Below, in pieces: positions 36,688-45,832 of a stretch of 64,000 nt of DNA. The notes below the pieces were generated by a model. The model ran no database searches. It worked only from the letters and a program-made list of their open reading frames with translations, and was not told the origin of the DNA. The stretch is from an uncultured Collinsella sp. (GTDB lineage Bacteria; Actinomycetota; Coriobacteriia; Coriobacteriales; Coriobacteriaceae), in assembly GCA_959600835.1 (NCBI GenBank), contig CAUGNQ010000001.1, forward strand, positions 53,385 to 117,384. The letters are read 5' to 3'. Within the stretch, counting starts at the first letter, position 1. Each line of letters begins with the position of its first letter. Made by a program: the position numbers and the translations under genes.

Positions 36688-39558
36688 ATGAGTCGCCGCA
36701 ACACCGAGCTGCTCTTGCTCATCGCCTCGGCGTTCCCCGTCATCCTGCTGTATGCGATGTACGTGCTCACCGCGGGCGCCGCCATCTCCTTTGAGACGCT
36801 CGCCGTGCCGATCGGCCTCTTTGCCGCCTTCGCCGCGGCACATATCGCCGTGCGCATCTTGGCGCCCGGCGCCGACCCCGCCATCCTACCCATCGTATTT
36901 ATACTTTCGGGCATCGGCATCACGTTCGTGACACGCCTCGCCCCCGCTCTCGCCATCTCACAGCTCATCATCCTGTTTGTCTCGGTGGCCCTGATGGTGG
37001 GAACGCTCGCACTGGTCAAAAACCTCGACGTGGTCATGCGCTACAAGTACACCTTTGGCATCATCGGCATCATCCTGCTGATGCTGCCCATCTTTATCGG
37101 CACCACGATCTCGGGCTCCAAGCTGTGGATTCGCATCGCGGGCTTTACCATCCAGCCTGGCGAGTTCGCCAAGGTCTTTATCGTGCTGTTCCTGGCCGGG
37201 TACCTGGCCGAGAACCGCGAGCTGCTCTCCATCTCCAACCGCAAGATCCTGGGCTTTAAGATCCCTCGCCTGCGACTGCTGCTGCCGCTGTTTGCCGTGT
37301 GGGGTGTGTGCCTGCTCGTCGTCGTCTTCGAACGCGACCTGGGTTCGGCCGTGCTGTTCTACACCATCTTCTTGCTGATGCTCTACGTTGCCACGGGGCG
37401 CTTTTCGTATGTCGTTATCGGCCTTGCGCTCTTAGCCGTTGGAGCTGTGGGCGCCTACAAGTTCCTGTCTCACGTTCAGGTGCGTTTCCAGGTTTGGGTC
37501 GATCCGTTTAAGGACGCCCAGGGCCAGGGCTACCAGATCGTCCAGTCGCTCTTCTCGCTTGCCGATGGCGGCCTGGTCGGTGTTGGCATCGGCAACGGCA
37601 TGGCCAACAACATCCCCGTCGTCGAGTCCGACTTTATCTTTTCGGCTATCGGCGAGGAGATGGGCCTTTTGGGCGGCGGCGCCGTGCTCATCCTGTTTAT
37701 GCTTTTTGCCGTGCGTGGCCTCACCACGGCTGCCCGCGCTAAATCCGACCTTGCCGCCTTTAGCGCCACCGGTCTTACGGCAGCCATCAGCTTCCAGGCC
37801 TTCTTGATCGTTGGCGGCGTAACCCGCCTGATCCCGCTGACCGGCGTCACCCTGCCCTTTATGAGCCAGGGCGGCTCCTCGCTGCTGGCAAGCTTTATCA
37901 TCGTCGCGCTCCTGCTGCGCGCCGGTGACGAGGCGACCGGACGCGAGGCCGAGCTTACCGGCACCGGCACCATGGCCGCCATCACCGATGATCAGGTCGC
38001 ATCTGCCGCCGCCCCGACGGGCACGCGCTTTGCCACCTCGTCTTCCTACGGCAGCGGCAGCCATTCCGTCGGCTCGCGCATGCGCCGTCGCCTGCTCGAC
38101 ACGCCTGAATCCGGTGTGCTCGGCCGCGTTGCGCTCGCCAACCGTCTAACCCGTGCGGTGCTCGCCTTTACGGCGCTGTTCGCCATCCTTATCGGCAACC
38201 TCACCTATGTCCAGGTCATTAAGGCCAAGGACTATCAGGACATGCCGACCAACAACCACACCATCGCCCGCTCCAAGTACATCCAGCGCGGCTCCATCAT
38301 CACGTCCGACGGCGTGACGCTGGCCGAGTCGCTGCAGCAGGAGGACGGCACCTACGTACGCTCCTACCCCAACGGTAACCTGGCAGCGCACGTGGTTGGC
38401 TACGTGAGCCAGCAGTATGGCACCACCGCCATCGAGAGCGTCATGAACGACACGCTCACCGGTTCTAAGGACTACTCCAGCTGGAACAACGCCATCGCGT
38501 CGCTCGCGGGCCAGACCCAGCCGGGCAACACCGCCAAGCTCACCATCGACTCGCGTATCCAGACGGCGGCCGAGCAGGCACTCAAGGGCTTTAAGGGCGC
38601 TGTAGTGGTCATCGACCCGCGTACCGGCGCGGTACTCGCATGTGCCAGCTCGCCCACCTACGACAACACCAACATCGACGCCCTGCTGCAGGCGGGCGGC
38701 GGCGAGGACGGCTCCATGTACAATCGCGCCATGGACGCGCTGTACACGCCGGGCTCCACGTTTAAGGTCGTTACGCTTTCCGCGGCACTCGAGACCGGTA
38801 CCGCCAGCCTTACCAGCACCTACCAGGCGCCCGGCTCCATGGACATCGGCAACGCACCGGTCACCAACTATGCCAACGAGAGCTACGGCACCATCAGCCT
38901 GCAGCAGGCCTTTGCCGTGTCCTCCAACGTCGTCTTTGGCCAGGTGGCAAACGAAGTTGGCGCAAACACGCTCGTGCAGTTTGCCAACGCCTTTGGCTAC
39001 GGCCAAAAGCTCGGCCAGGACCTGACCTCCGCGGCCTCCATCATGGCAGACCCGTCGCTCATGACCGAGTGGGAGACCGCTTGGGCCGGCGCCGGCCAGC
39101 CTGTCGGCATGGACCACACGCCCGGCCCGCAGACCACCGTCATGCAAAGCGCCGTGATTGCCGCCGCCATCGCTAACAGTGGCGTGGTCATGGACCCGTA
39201 CTTTGTAGCCCAGGTACTCGCCCCGGACGGAACTGTGGTCAAGACCACGCAGTCCCGCTCGCTGGGTCAGGCCGTCAGCTCCGCCACGGCCGACCAGGTC
39301 AAGCAGGCCATGCTCGCCGTCGTCCAGTCCGGTACCGGCACCGATGCCCAGGTCCCCGGCGTCAAGGTCGCCGGCAAGACCGGCTCGCCCGAGACCGGCG
39401 GCACCAACGTCAACTCGACGTTCGTTGGCTTTGCACCTTACGATTCACCCACGGTCGCCATCTCGGTGGCCTTGGAGGATTACGACAAACACGACGTCAA
39501 GGCGGCCAAGATTGCCGGCATCGTCCTGACCGCGGCGCTCGCCGCACAGGGAGCGTGA
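36688..39558 (+). CDS. RodA/FtsW-penicillin-binding protein fusion
   Basis: 956 aa bifunctional peptidoglycan synthase. Residues about 1-415 are a SEDS glycosyltransferase with ten or so helices (FERDLGSA, QGQGYQIVQSLFSLADGGL, GEEMGLLGG, PLTGVTLPFMSQGGSS). A 70-residue polar linker leads to a helix at about 490-512 and a class B transpeptidase with SxxK at S690-K693 (PGSTFKV), SxN at 745-747 and KTG at 897-899. In most actinobacteria rodA and pbpA are separate adjacent genes. AAAGGGAG precedes the ATG at 36688; no frameshift or stop separates the halves. Confidence 0.95.
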   Translation: MSRRNTELLLLIASAFPVILLYAMYVLTAGAAISFETLAVPIGLFAAFAAAHIAVRILAPGADPAILPIVFILSGIGITFVTRLAPALAISQLIILFVSVALMVGTLALVKNLDVVMRYKYTFGIIGIILLMLPIFIGTTISGSKLWIRIAGFTIQPGEFAKVFIVLFLAGYLAENRELLSISNRKILGFKIPRLRLLLPLFAVWGVCLLVVVFERDLGSAVLFYTIFLLMLYVATGRFSYVVIGLALLAVGAVGAYKFLSHVQVRFQVWVDPFKDAQGQGYQIVQSLFSLADGGLVGVGIGNGMANNIPVVESDFIFSAIGEEMGLLGGGAVLILFMLFAVRGLTTAARAKSDLAAFSATGLTAAISFQAFLIVGGVTRLIPLTGVTLPFMSQGGSSLLASFIIVALLLRAGDEATGREAELTGTGTMAAITDDQVASAAAPTGTRFATSSSYGSGSHSVGSRMRRRLLDTPESGVLGRVALANRLTRAVLAFTALFAILIGNLTYVQVIKAKDYQDMPTNNHTIARSKYIQRGSIITSDGVTLAESLQQEDGTYVRSYPNGNLAAHVVGYVSQQYGTTAIESVMNDTLTGSKDYSSWNNAIASLAGQTQPGNTAKLTIDSRIQTAAEQALKGFKGAVVVIDPRTGAVLACASSPTYDNTNIDALLQAGGGEDGSMYNRAMDALYTPGSTFKVVTLSAALETGTASLTSTYQAPGSMDIGNAPVTNYANESYGTISLQQAFAVSSNVVFGQVANEVGANTLVQFANAFGYGQKLGQDLTSAASIMADPSLMTEWETAWAGAGQPVGMDHTPGPQTTVMQSAVIAAAIANSGVVMDPYFVAQVLAPDGTVVKTTQSRSLGQAVSSATADQVKQAMLAVVQSGTGTDAQVPGVKVAGKTGSPETGGTNVNSTFVGFAPYDSPTVAISVALEDYDKHDVKAAKIAGIVLTAALAAQGA

Positions 39559-39690
39559 TGCCCATGATTGAATCGGACACCCGAGGCGCGCCGCGGCCGA
39601 AGAGTTAGCGGCAACGCGCCACACGGCCCCAGCGGCCACATCGTAGGTACTACACACATCGTTGAGCGAATAGTTATGTTAGGAGCAGGA

Positions 39691-41658
39691 ATGGAACAGA
39701 GGGTCCTCGGGGGAAGATACCTCCTCAAGGATAAGGTGGGGACAGGCGGCATGGCGACCGTCTACCGTGCACAGGACCAGGTCCTCGACCGCACGGTTGC
39801 CGTCAAGATCATGCTGCCGCAGTATGCTGGCGACGCAACCTTCGCCGCACGCTTTAAGCAGGAGGCCCAGGCAGCAGCCGGTCTCTCCTCCCCCTATATC
39901 GTGGGCGTCTACGATTGGGGCAAGGACGGCGACACCTATTACATCGTCATGGAGTACCTGCGCGGCACCGACCTTAAGAGCGGCATCAAGAGCCACGGCG
40001 CCCTCGACCCCAAGAAGGTCGCCCAGATCGGCTCGCAGATCAGCTCCGCGCTTTCGGTCGCCCACAAGCACGAGATCATCCACCGCGACATCAAGCCGCA
40101 GAACATCATGGTGCTGCCCGACGGCAACATCAAGGTGATGGACTTTGGCATCGCGCGCGCCAAGAACAGCCACCTCACGCAAGACAACAACGTGCTGGGA
40201 ACCGCCCACTACGTCAGCCCCGAGCAGACCCGTGGTCAGGACCTCGGCCCCACCTCGGATATCTACTCGCTGGGCGTCGTGATGTACGAGTGCGCCACCG
40301 GCCGCGTTCCCTTTGACGGTGACGACGCTATCTCGGTCGCACTCAAGCAGGTCAACGAGCTGCCTATTCCGCCGAGCCAGATCAACTCCGGTGTCGACGC
40401 CGACCTTGAGCGCATCATCCTCAAGTGCATGGAGAAGGACCCGGCAAACCGCTTCCAGACCGCCGACGAGCTGCGTCAGGTGCTCAACAGCTACCTGTCG
40501 GGCCGTGCCGTCAACATCTCGGAGCCCACGCGCATCATCGGTGCCCCCGGTGAGCTGGGCGCCACCAAGACTCGCGAGCTTTCCGATCAGACGCGCACCA
40601 TGGTGCGTCCCGTCTCGGGCGTGAGCGGCCAGAATACCGCCCGTAGCTCGGTTTCGGGCTCCACCGGCTCCTACGAGGTCGAAAAGCCCAAATCCAACAA
40701 AAACAAGATCATCGCCGCCGTGGTGGCAGCCGTTGCCGTCATCGGTATCGTGGTGGCCTTTGCCACAGGACTCTTTGGCGGCGAGCAGGTCACCGTGCCC
40801 GATGTGCTAGGCAAGGACCAGCAGACTGCCGTCGAGCAGATCAAGGAAGCCGGCCTCGAGGTCGGCACCATCGACCAAAGCTACAACGACGATGTCGACG
40901 AGGGCAAGGTCGCCGAGCAGACGCCCAACGGCAACACCAAGAAGGCCAAGGGCACCAAGGTGAACCTGGTAATCTCCAAGGGCCCCAAGCCCTCCGAGAA
41001 GGTCGAGGTTCCCCGGCTGGTCGGCCTGACCAAGGACCAGGCAGAAGCCGCGCTGGCAAGCGTTGGCCTGAAGGGCAACGCCTCCGAGGAGGCCAACGAG
41101 GCCGATGAGGGCCAGGTCTTTGAGCAGGGCACCGAAGCCGGTAAGGAAGTCGAGAAGGGCACGACCATCTCGTACAAGGTCTCGAGCGGCCCGGATACCA
41201 CGTCCGTCCCCGACCTGACCGACATGACCGAGGCCCAGGCGCGCAACGCCCTCGATATGGCAGGCTTTGGCGTCGACGTCAGCTACCAGGAGAACGACTC
41301 CGTCACCGAGGGCACCGTCATTAGCTGGAACCCCAGTGGCAAGCAGAAGCCCGGCGCCACGATTACCGTCGTCATTGCCAAGAAGTCCGGCAAGGCCACC
41401 GTCCCGGGCAACCTGTACGGCAAGAGCATCTCCGCCGCCGTCACCGCGCTCAACAACGCCGGGTTCTACAACATCGCGTTCTGCGACCAGAACGGCAACC
41501 CCGTGAGCGGCAACGAAAACGCCACCGTTACGGGCGTCTCCCCCACCGGCAAGCAGTCCACCGACAACACGATTACGCTGACGGTTTCGATTTCTGGCTC
41601 GGGTTCGGGCTCTGGCTCGGGCACGAGCACGGGCGACGATTCTGGTACGACCAACTAG
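39691..41658 (+). CDS. pknB: PASTA-domain Ser/Thr kinase
   Basis: 655 aa. Kinase domain about residues 9-270 (KVGTGGMATVYRAQ, VAVKIM, HRDIKPQNIMV, DFGIA, GTAHYVSPEQ). One membrane helix at about 335-358, then four extracellular PASTA repeats (starting VPDVLGKDQQ, VPRLVGLTKDQ, VPDLTDMTEAQ, VPGNLYGKS) that bind peptidoglycan fragments, and a Ser/Gly-rich tail. The ATG at 39691 is preferred because AGGAG precedes it; in-frame codons at 39676 and 39568 have no such site. Last gene of the kinase/cell-wall cluster. Confidence 0.97.
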   Translation: MEQRVLGGRYLLKDKVGTGGMATVYRAQDQVLDRTVAVKIMLPQYAGDATFAARFKQEAQAAAGLSSPYIVGVYDWGKDGDTYYIVMEYLRGTDLKSGIKSHGALDPKKVAQIGSQISSALSVAHKHEIIHRDIKPQNIMVLPDGNIKVMDFGIARAKNSHLTQDNNVLGTAHYVSPEQTRGQDLGPTSDIYSLGVVMYECATGRVPFDGDDAISVALKQVNELPIPPSQINSGVDADLERIILKCMEKDPANRFQTADELRQVLNSYLSGRAVNISEPTRIIGAPGELGATKTRELSDQTRTMVRPVSGVSGQNTARSSVSGSTGSYEVEKPKSNKNKIIAAVVAAVAVIGIVVAFATGLFGGEQVTVPDVLGKDQQTAVEQIKEAGLEVGTIDQSYNDDVDEGKVAEQTPNGNTKKAKGTKVNLVISKGPKPSEKVEVPRLVGLTKDQAEAALASVGLKGNASEEANEADEGQVFEQGTEAGKEVEKGTTISYKVSSGPDTTSVPDLTDMTEAQARNALDMAGFGVDVSYQENDSVTEGTVISWNPSGKQKPGATITVVIAKKSGKATVPGNLYGKSISAAVTALNNAGFYNIAFCDQNGNPVSGNENATVTGVSPTGKQSTDNTITLTVSISGSGSGSGSGTSTGDDSGTTN

Positions 41659-41710
41659 TCGCCGCCCCACCGCCCATTACGGCTCCCGCCGCAAACATAT
41701 TCGCTCACAG

Positions 41711-41750
41711 GCGCCCGCTTGCTCCCCCAGCAAGCGGGCGCTTCGTTTTT
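41711..41750 (+). terminator. Terminator of the kinase/cell-wall cluster
   Basis: Perfect 13-bp stem GCGCCCGCTTGCT / AGCAAGCGGGCGC, 5-nt loop, then TTCGTTTTT. About 50 bp after the pknB stop. Confidence 0.92.
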
Positions 41751-41762
41751 GACATGGCATGA

Positions 41763-42064
41763 ACCAGAAGAGCCCGGCACCGTGGCGGTGTACCGGGCTC
41801 GATCAATCTCTGGTGCCCCCGGGCGAATTCAACCCCCCCCCCGCGGGAAATTGGTGACGCGGGTGTCGACGGCTCGAACCCTGTCCTTAGACCAGAAGAG
41901 CCCGGCACCGTGGTGGTACCGGGCTCGACAAATCTCTGGTGCCCCCGGGCGGATTCGAAAACTCCCCCCGCGGGGAAATTGGTGCCGCGGGTGTCGACGG
42001 TCCGAATCCGGCCTTTAGACCAGAAGAGCCCGGCACCGTAGCGGTACCGGGCTCGGCAAATCTC
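41763..42064. repeat. tRNA-derived tandem repeats, 128-bp period
   Basis: Units start at 41763, 41891 and 42019, exactly 128 bp apart, each opening ACCAGAAGAGCCCGGCACCG. The first two contain a hairpin, then a copy of the tRNA-Arg 3' end in the tRNA's orientation (CTCTGGTGCCCCCGGGCG), a GC-rich junction, and an inverted copy of the tRNA T-arm region (GGGTGTCGACGG). The third unit runs into the intact tRNA at 42065. Confidence 0.85.
42026..42054 (-). terminator. Hairpin downstream of tRNA-Arg
   Basis: GAGCCCGGCACCG / CGGTACCGGGCTC stem (one mismatch), 11 bp after the tRNA 3' end on the minus strand, followed by TTCTGG. It recurs in the two upstream 128-bp units (around 41770 and 41898). Confidence 0.6.
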
Positions 42065-42140
42065 TGGTGCCCCCGGGCGGATTCGAACCGTCGACACCCG
42101 CTTTAGGAGAGCGGTGCTCTATCCCCTGAGCTACGGAGGC
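42065..42140 (-). tRNA. tRNA-Arg (anticodon CCT)
   Basis: 76 nt including an encoded CCA end. Acceptor GCCTCCG pairs with CGGGGGC through one T-G pair. D-stem GCTC/GAGC, anticodon stem CCGCT/AGCGG with loop CTCCTAA (anticodon CCT, reads AGG), T-loop TTCGAAT. The T-stem has one A-C mismatch. The tRNA 3' half is repeated downstream in the 128-bp units. Confidence 0.9.
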
Positions 42141-42221
42141 ATGCTGTACTAGTGTAGCAGATTTACGCCGCTGTAATGCAACGTATAGCCACTCTTCGAA
42201 GTTGCGGTGGAACAGCCCTCC

Positions 42222-42420
42222 GGAAAGTGCGTCCCACTATCCAGGCAAATTCTGGGTCAGACTTTCCCCATGAGACTTCGCTGGGAAACTGTGACCCAGA
42301 ATTTCGGCTCGAAACGGGACACGGTTTCCCAAACGACCCCGTTCCGGAAACTACATCCCGGAATCGACGCTCGAACTGGGATGCACTTTCCCGATCGAGC
42401 CACATGGGAGACTGCGCCCC
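42222..42420. repeat. Array B: seven alternating 14-bp elements
   Basis: Elements start at 42222 (-), 42254 (+), 42284 (-), 42316 (+), 42346 (-), 42378 (+) and 42407 (-). Plus consensus GGG-N6-TTTCC, e.g. GGGATGCACTTTCC; minus e.g. GGAAACTACATCCC. Gaps alternate 18 and 16 bp as in array A (last gap 15). The middle six bases vary while GGG and TTTCC are kept. It fills the space between the tRNA and manO; nothing else is seen in 42141-42445. Confidence 0.9.
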
Positions 42421-42445
42421 ACTTTGAGGGGGCGCTCTTTAATGA

Positions 42446-42844
42446 CTACTTGCCTTTGTGGAAAAGGTTTTTGATAACGGAGGGGATGCTCTTGGCGCCC
42501 TTGGCCGTCACATCGATAAAGTCGGGCGAACGCACGAGCTTATCCTCGTCGACGTACTTACGGACCGCGCGAAGCGTCTCTTTATCGTCGCGCGTCGAAA
42601 ACGTAAAGTGGCCGTTGTCCTTGGTGAAGATAGCAAAACGCGTAATCTTCTTGGTGCCGCGCAAAACCTCGGCGGCAATATAGTCGACCTCGTCCCACGG
42701 GATTTGGATATAATCCTCGGGATTACGCTCGTTATAGTACTCAAACGCCTTATTGCCCACCATCACGTTACCGTGACTGGTAAGCCCCATCAGGCAGGTT
42801 GCCGGCGTTGCCAGATCGACCGTGCTGTTCTGAGATTGCGCCAT
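42446..42844 (-). CDS. manO: DUF956 protein of the mannose PTS (ManO)
   Basis: 132 aa. The start MAQSQNSTVDLATPATCLMG and the core IQIPWDEVDYIAAEVLRG are characteristic of DUF956/ManO, which accompanies mannose-family PTS operons of Firmicutes and some Coriobacteriia and is implicated in their regulation. GAGG precedes the ATG at 42844. A hairpin separates it from manZ, so it is probably expressed by read-through. Confidence 0.9.
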   Translation of the reverse strand: MAQSQNSTVDLATPATCLMGLTSHGNVMVGNKAFEYYNERNPEDYIQIPWDEVDYIAAEVLRGTKKITRFAIFTKDNGHFTFSTRDDKETLRAVRKYVDEDKLVRSPDFIDVTAKGAKSIPSVIKNLFHKGK

Positions 42845-42872
42845 ACGCGCCTCGCCCTCCAAATAAAACAAT

Positions 42873-42908
42873 CGGACCGCATCCAGTGTACCCACCGGGT
42901 GCGGTCCG
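42873..42908 (-). terminator. Terminator/attenuator between manZ and manO
   Basis: CGGACCGCATCC / GGGTGCGGTCCG stem, then ATTGTTTTATTT on the minus strand. It would end most man transcripts before manO. Confidence 0.7.
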
Positions 42909-42964
42909 TTTCAATGGCTCAAAAGCCCTTGCCTAGCAACTCTCGGTCTTAAGCCGAAGCGTAC

Positions 42965-43885
42965 TTACATGAAGCCGCAGACGCGACCGATGATGCCGAC
43001 GGCGAAGAGAGCCAGGATGATGACGATCGGGCTGACCTTCTTCTTGAGGAGCTTGCAGACCAGAAGGGTCAGGCACACGGCGGCAAGGCCGGGGATGAGC
43101 TGATCGAGGTTGGCCTGAAGCGTGGTGACCTTCACCGGGTCGAGTGCGTTGGCACCGACAGAGCTGTACATCGTCAATGCCTGCTTGATGCCCTCAGAAC
43201 CGGCGGGCAGGTTGGCCCAGTCGATATAGGCGCCAGCGGACTGCGTGACCTTGGAGACGACCGGGGTGAAGGAGATGGACACCCAGCGCTCGACCAGGGC
43301 GCCGATGATGAACATACCCAGGATGGAAGCACCCTCGGTGACCTTGCCCATCAGACCGCCGGAGAGGTCCTTGGCGATGGAGGAGCCGACCTTGTAGCCA
43401 AACTCCTGCGTGTACCACAGGAAGGCGTAACGGATGATGTTCCACGCGAAGAAGAACAGCAGCGGACCGGCGATGCTGCCGGACAGGGCCAGGGAAGCGC
43501 CCAGTGCACCCAGAATCGGGCGAAGGGTGAACCAGAAGGCGGGGTCGCCGACGCCGGCGAGCGGGCCCATCATACCGACCTTGACGCCCTGAATGGCGAC
43601 GTCGTCAATCGGAGCACCGTTGGCGCGCTCCTCCTCGAGGGCGAGGGTAACGCCAATGACGGGGGCGGAAACATAGGGGTGGGTGTTATAGAACTCCAGG
43701 TGGCGCTTAAGAGCGGCAATCTGGTCATCCTTGCTGGTGTAGAGCTTCTTGATCGCAGGGATCATTGCGAAGCACCAGCCGCCGTTCTGCATACGCTCGT
43801 AGTTCCACGAGCCCTGAAGGAACTGATGACGGAAGCAAACCTTCTTACGGTCAGCCTTGGTGAGCTGAATCTTGTTCTCTGCCAT
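42965..43885 (-). CDS. manZ: Mannose-family PTS subunit IID
   Basis: 306 aa membrane subunit that forms the sugar-translocating complex with IIC. FRHQFLQGSWNYERMQNGGW at the N-terminus and GPLAGVGDPAFWFTLRPILG are family hallmarks; the last 25 residues form a terminal helix. AGGAGG lies upstream of the ATG at 43885. Third gene of manXYZ, 16 bp after manY. Confidence 0.95.
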   Translation of the reverse strand: MAENKIQLTKADRKKVCFRHQFLQGSWNYERMQNGGWCFAMIPAIKKLYTSKDDQIAALKRHLEFYNTHPYVSAPVIGVTLALEEERANGAPIDDVAIQGVKVGMMGPLAGVGDPAFWFTLRPILGALGASLALSGSIAGPLLFFFAWNIIRYAFLWYTQEFGYKVGSSIAKDLSGGLMGKVTEGASILGMFIIGALVERWVSISFTPVVSKVTQSAGAYIDWANLPAGSEGIKQALTMYSSVGANALDPVKVTTLQANLDQLIPGLAAVCLTLLVCKLLKKKVSPIVIILALFAVGIIGRVCGFM

Positions 43886-43901
43886 ATGTATCACTCCCCT
43901 C

Positions 43902-44720
43902 CTACTCGTAATCGTTCAGAATGTCGCCGAGCGGGTCACCGGAGCCACCGCCCATGCCGCCACCCTGCTTGGCCAGATCCTTAAGGCCAAGGTAGATGAG
44001 GGCAAGGGAGATGCCGATGAGGCCAAGGGCGATCAGCGTGAGCTGAGGGATGGCAGCAAGGACAAAGCCGAGGATGAAGAACGGCCAGGTCTCCTTGGTG
44101 GCCATCATGTTGATGACCATGGCGTAACCGACGGAAGCGACCATGCCGCCGCCGACAGCCATGCCGCCGGACAGCCAATCGGGCATAGCGTTAAGCGCGT
44201 TGGTAACGGCCTCGGCCGGGATGATGCACAGAAGTACTGCCGGGATGGCGATACGAACACCCTGCATGAGGATGCCGGCGTACTGCCAACGCTCGATGCC
44301 GGCGAAGTCGCCCTTCTCGGCGCAGGCGTCCATGGCGTGAACCATAGCGGTAGCCAGGGTACGGCAGATCATGGTCAGGAACAGACCAGCGACCGACAGC
44401 GGGACGGCGACGGCGATGGCGGCGGTAACGGCCTTGGCCGAATCGGTGGCGCCACCGTTGAGGGCGAGCACCATGATGATCGAAGAAGCGACCGAGGCCA
44501 GAGCGGCGTCAGGCGCGACGGCGGCGCCGACGTTAGCCCAGCCAAGGGCCATCATCTGGAGCGAACCGCCCAGGAGGATGCCCTCCTGAAGGTGACCGGT
44601 TACGAGACCGATAAGCGTGCATGCCACGAGCGGCTGATGGAACTGGAACTCATCCAGAATGCCTTCCATACCGGCAAGCAACGCGACAATCGCAACAAGC
44701 AGAATAGTGATTGCAGACAT
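43902..44720 (-). CDS. manY: Mannose-family PTS subunit IIC
   Basis: 272 aa integral membrane subunit. Family features: DEFQFHQPLVACTLIGLVTG near residue 25, LGGSLQMMALGWANVGAAVA, and an acidic Gly-rich C-terminal tail. 18 bp below manX. Confidence 0.95.
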   Translation of the reverse strand: MSAITILLVAIVALLAGMEGILDEFQFHQPLVACTLIGLVTGHLQEGILLGGSLQMMALGWANVGAAVAPDAALASVASSIIMVLALNGGATDSAKAVTAAIAVAVPLSVAGLFLTMICRTLATAMVHAMDACAEKGDFAGIERWQYAGILMQGVRIAIPAVLLCIIPAEAVTNALNAMPDWLSGGMAVGGGMVASVGYAMVINMMATKETWPFFILGFVLAAIPQLTLIALGLIGISLALIYLGLKDLAKQGGGMGGGSGDPLGDILNDYE

Positions 44721-44738
44721 GTATCGGACCCTCCTTTA

Positions 44739-45728
44739 CTATGCTTGAGCGGCCAGTTCGGCCTTAGCTTTCTTCAACATGGCGTCGAGATCCTCGGAGG
44801 AATCCGAAGGAACCTTGCGGACCTCGAACTTGACGCCCTTGGCCTTGAGAGCCTCGATGGTCTTGACATCGTCATCGCCCATGGCGACGGCGTTAGTGAC
44901 GACGACCTTGCCCTTGGAGTGGGCCATGGAACCGATGTTGGCTTCCTTGATGTCGACGCCGGCCTCGATGGCCCTGAGCAGATCCTGCGGGTTCTCGAAC
45001 AGCAGCATCGCCTTGGTGTCGCCAAAGCGCGTGTCCTTGACGACCTCGGCCATCTTCTTGATAGGCACGACGTTGGCGTGGACTCCCGGAGGGGCAGCCT
45101 GCTCGATCATGGTCTTGCGGAGCTCGTCGTGAGCAACGCCGTCGGAAACCACGATGATGCGGTTGGGGTTGATCTGCTTGGTCCACGTGGTGGCCACCTG
45201 ACCATGCAGCAGGCGCGTGTCGATACGGACGTGGGCGATCTTGATGTGCCCGTCGCCGATCACCGTTCCCGGAGGAATGGCACCCGCAGGAGCAGCGGCG
45301 GCCGCAGCCGGCTTCTTCTCCTCGGGCTCCAGAGACTCGGGCTTGACGCGCACGCCGGCCTTAGCCTCAGTCACGAGATGTTTTGCGATCGCATGTGCAG
45401 TGTTCTTTGCGTCAAAGCGCTGCGAATATGCCTCGATGAGCATAGGCAGGTTGACACCGGTGACGATAGCCCAGGAATCGTGGCCCTCGATGAGCCCGCT
45501 GATCTGGTTGAACGGCGTGCCGCCCCACAGATCAACGAGGAAGAGCACCTGCTCCTGGTCCTCGAAGGAAGCGATTGCCTCCTCGACCTTGGCACGGAAG
45601 TCGTCGGGGCCCATGCTCGGCTCGAGCGAGACCACGGCAACAGACGGCTGATCGCCAAAGACCATCGAGCCCGTCTGCTTGATTCCAGCCGCCAAGTCAC
45701 CATGGCTAGCAAGAACAATACTTACCAT
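44739..45728 (-). CDS. manX: Mannose-family PTS subunit IIAB
   Basis: 329 aa cytoplasmic phosphotransfer protein. IIA domain (residues about 1-130) with phosphorylatable His in LASHGDLAAG and DLWGGTPFNQI; an Ala/Pro-rich linker; IIB domain (about 165-329) with the active His in RIDTRLLHGQVATTW. The ATG at 45728 is 7 bases after AGGAGG; a GTG one codon upstream is less well spaced. First gene of manXYZ, importing and phosphorylating mannose, glucose or related sugars. Confidence 0.96.
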   Translation of the reverse strand: MVSIVLASHGDLAAGIKQTGSMVFGDQPSVAVVSLEPSMGPDDFRAKVEEAIASFEDQEQVLFLVDLWGGTPFNQISGLIEGHDSWAIVTGVNLPMLIEAYSQRFDAKNTAHAIAKHLVTEAKAGVRVKPESLEPEEKKPAAAAAAPAGAIPPGTVIGDGHIKIAHVRIDTRLLHGQVATTWTKQINPNRIIVVSDGVAHDELRKTMIEQAAPPGVHANVVPIKKMAEVVKDTRFGDTKAMLLFENPQDLLRAIEAGVDIKEANIGSMAHSKGKVVVTNAVAMGDDDVKTIEALKAKGVKFEVRKVPSDSSEDLDAMLKKAKAELAAQA

Positions 45729-45832
45729 CACATAACCTCCTTTTTGTCTACGTAATTCCTACACGACAGTTATGGAGTATAGCTGCAAATACAGCAGAAT
45801 TGTTTGAAAAACTGCAAAAGGTAGCATTATTT

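Noticed and set aside
41763..42064. Two additional tRNA genes in the 128-bp repeats
   Set aside because: Only the 3' end and T-arm pieces are present, part of them inverted; no complete cloverleaf forms.
31292..42420. Arrays A and B as CRISPR arrays
   Set aside because: Units are 14 bp, imperfect and alternate in orientation; gaps are 15-18 bp; no cas genes nearby.
43872..45755. Plus-strand open frame opposite manXY
   Set aside because: Composition shadow of the PTS genes with no motif of its own.
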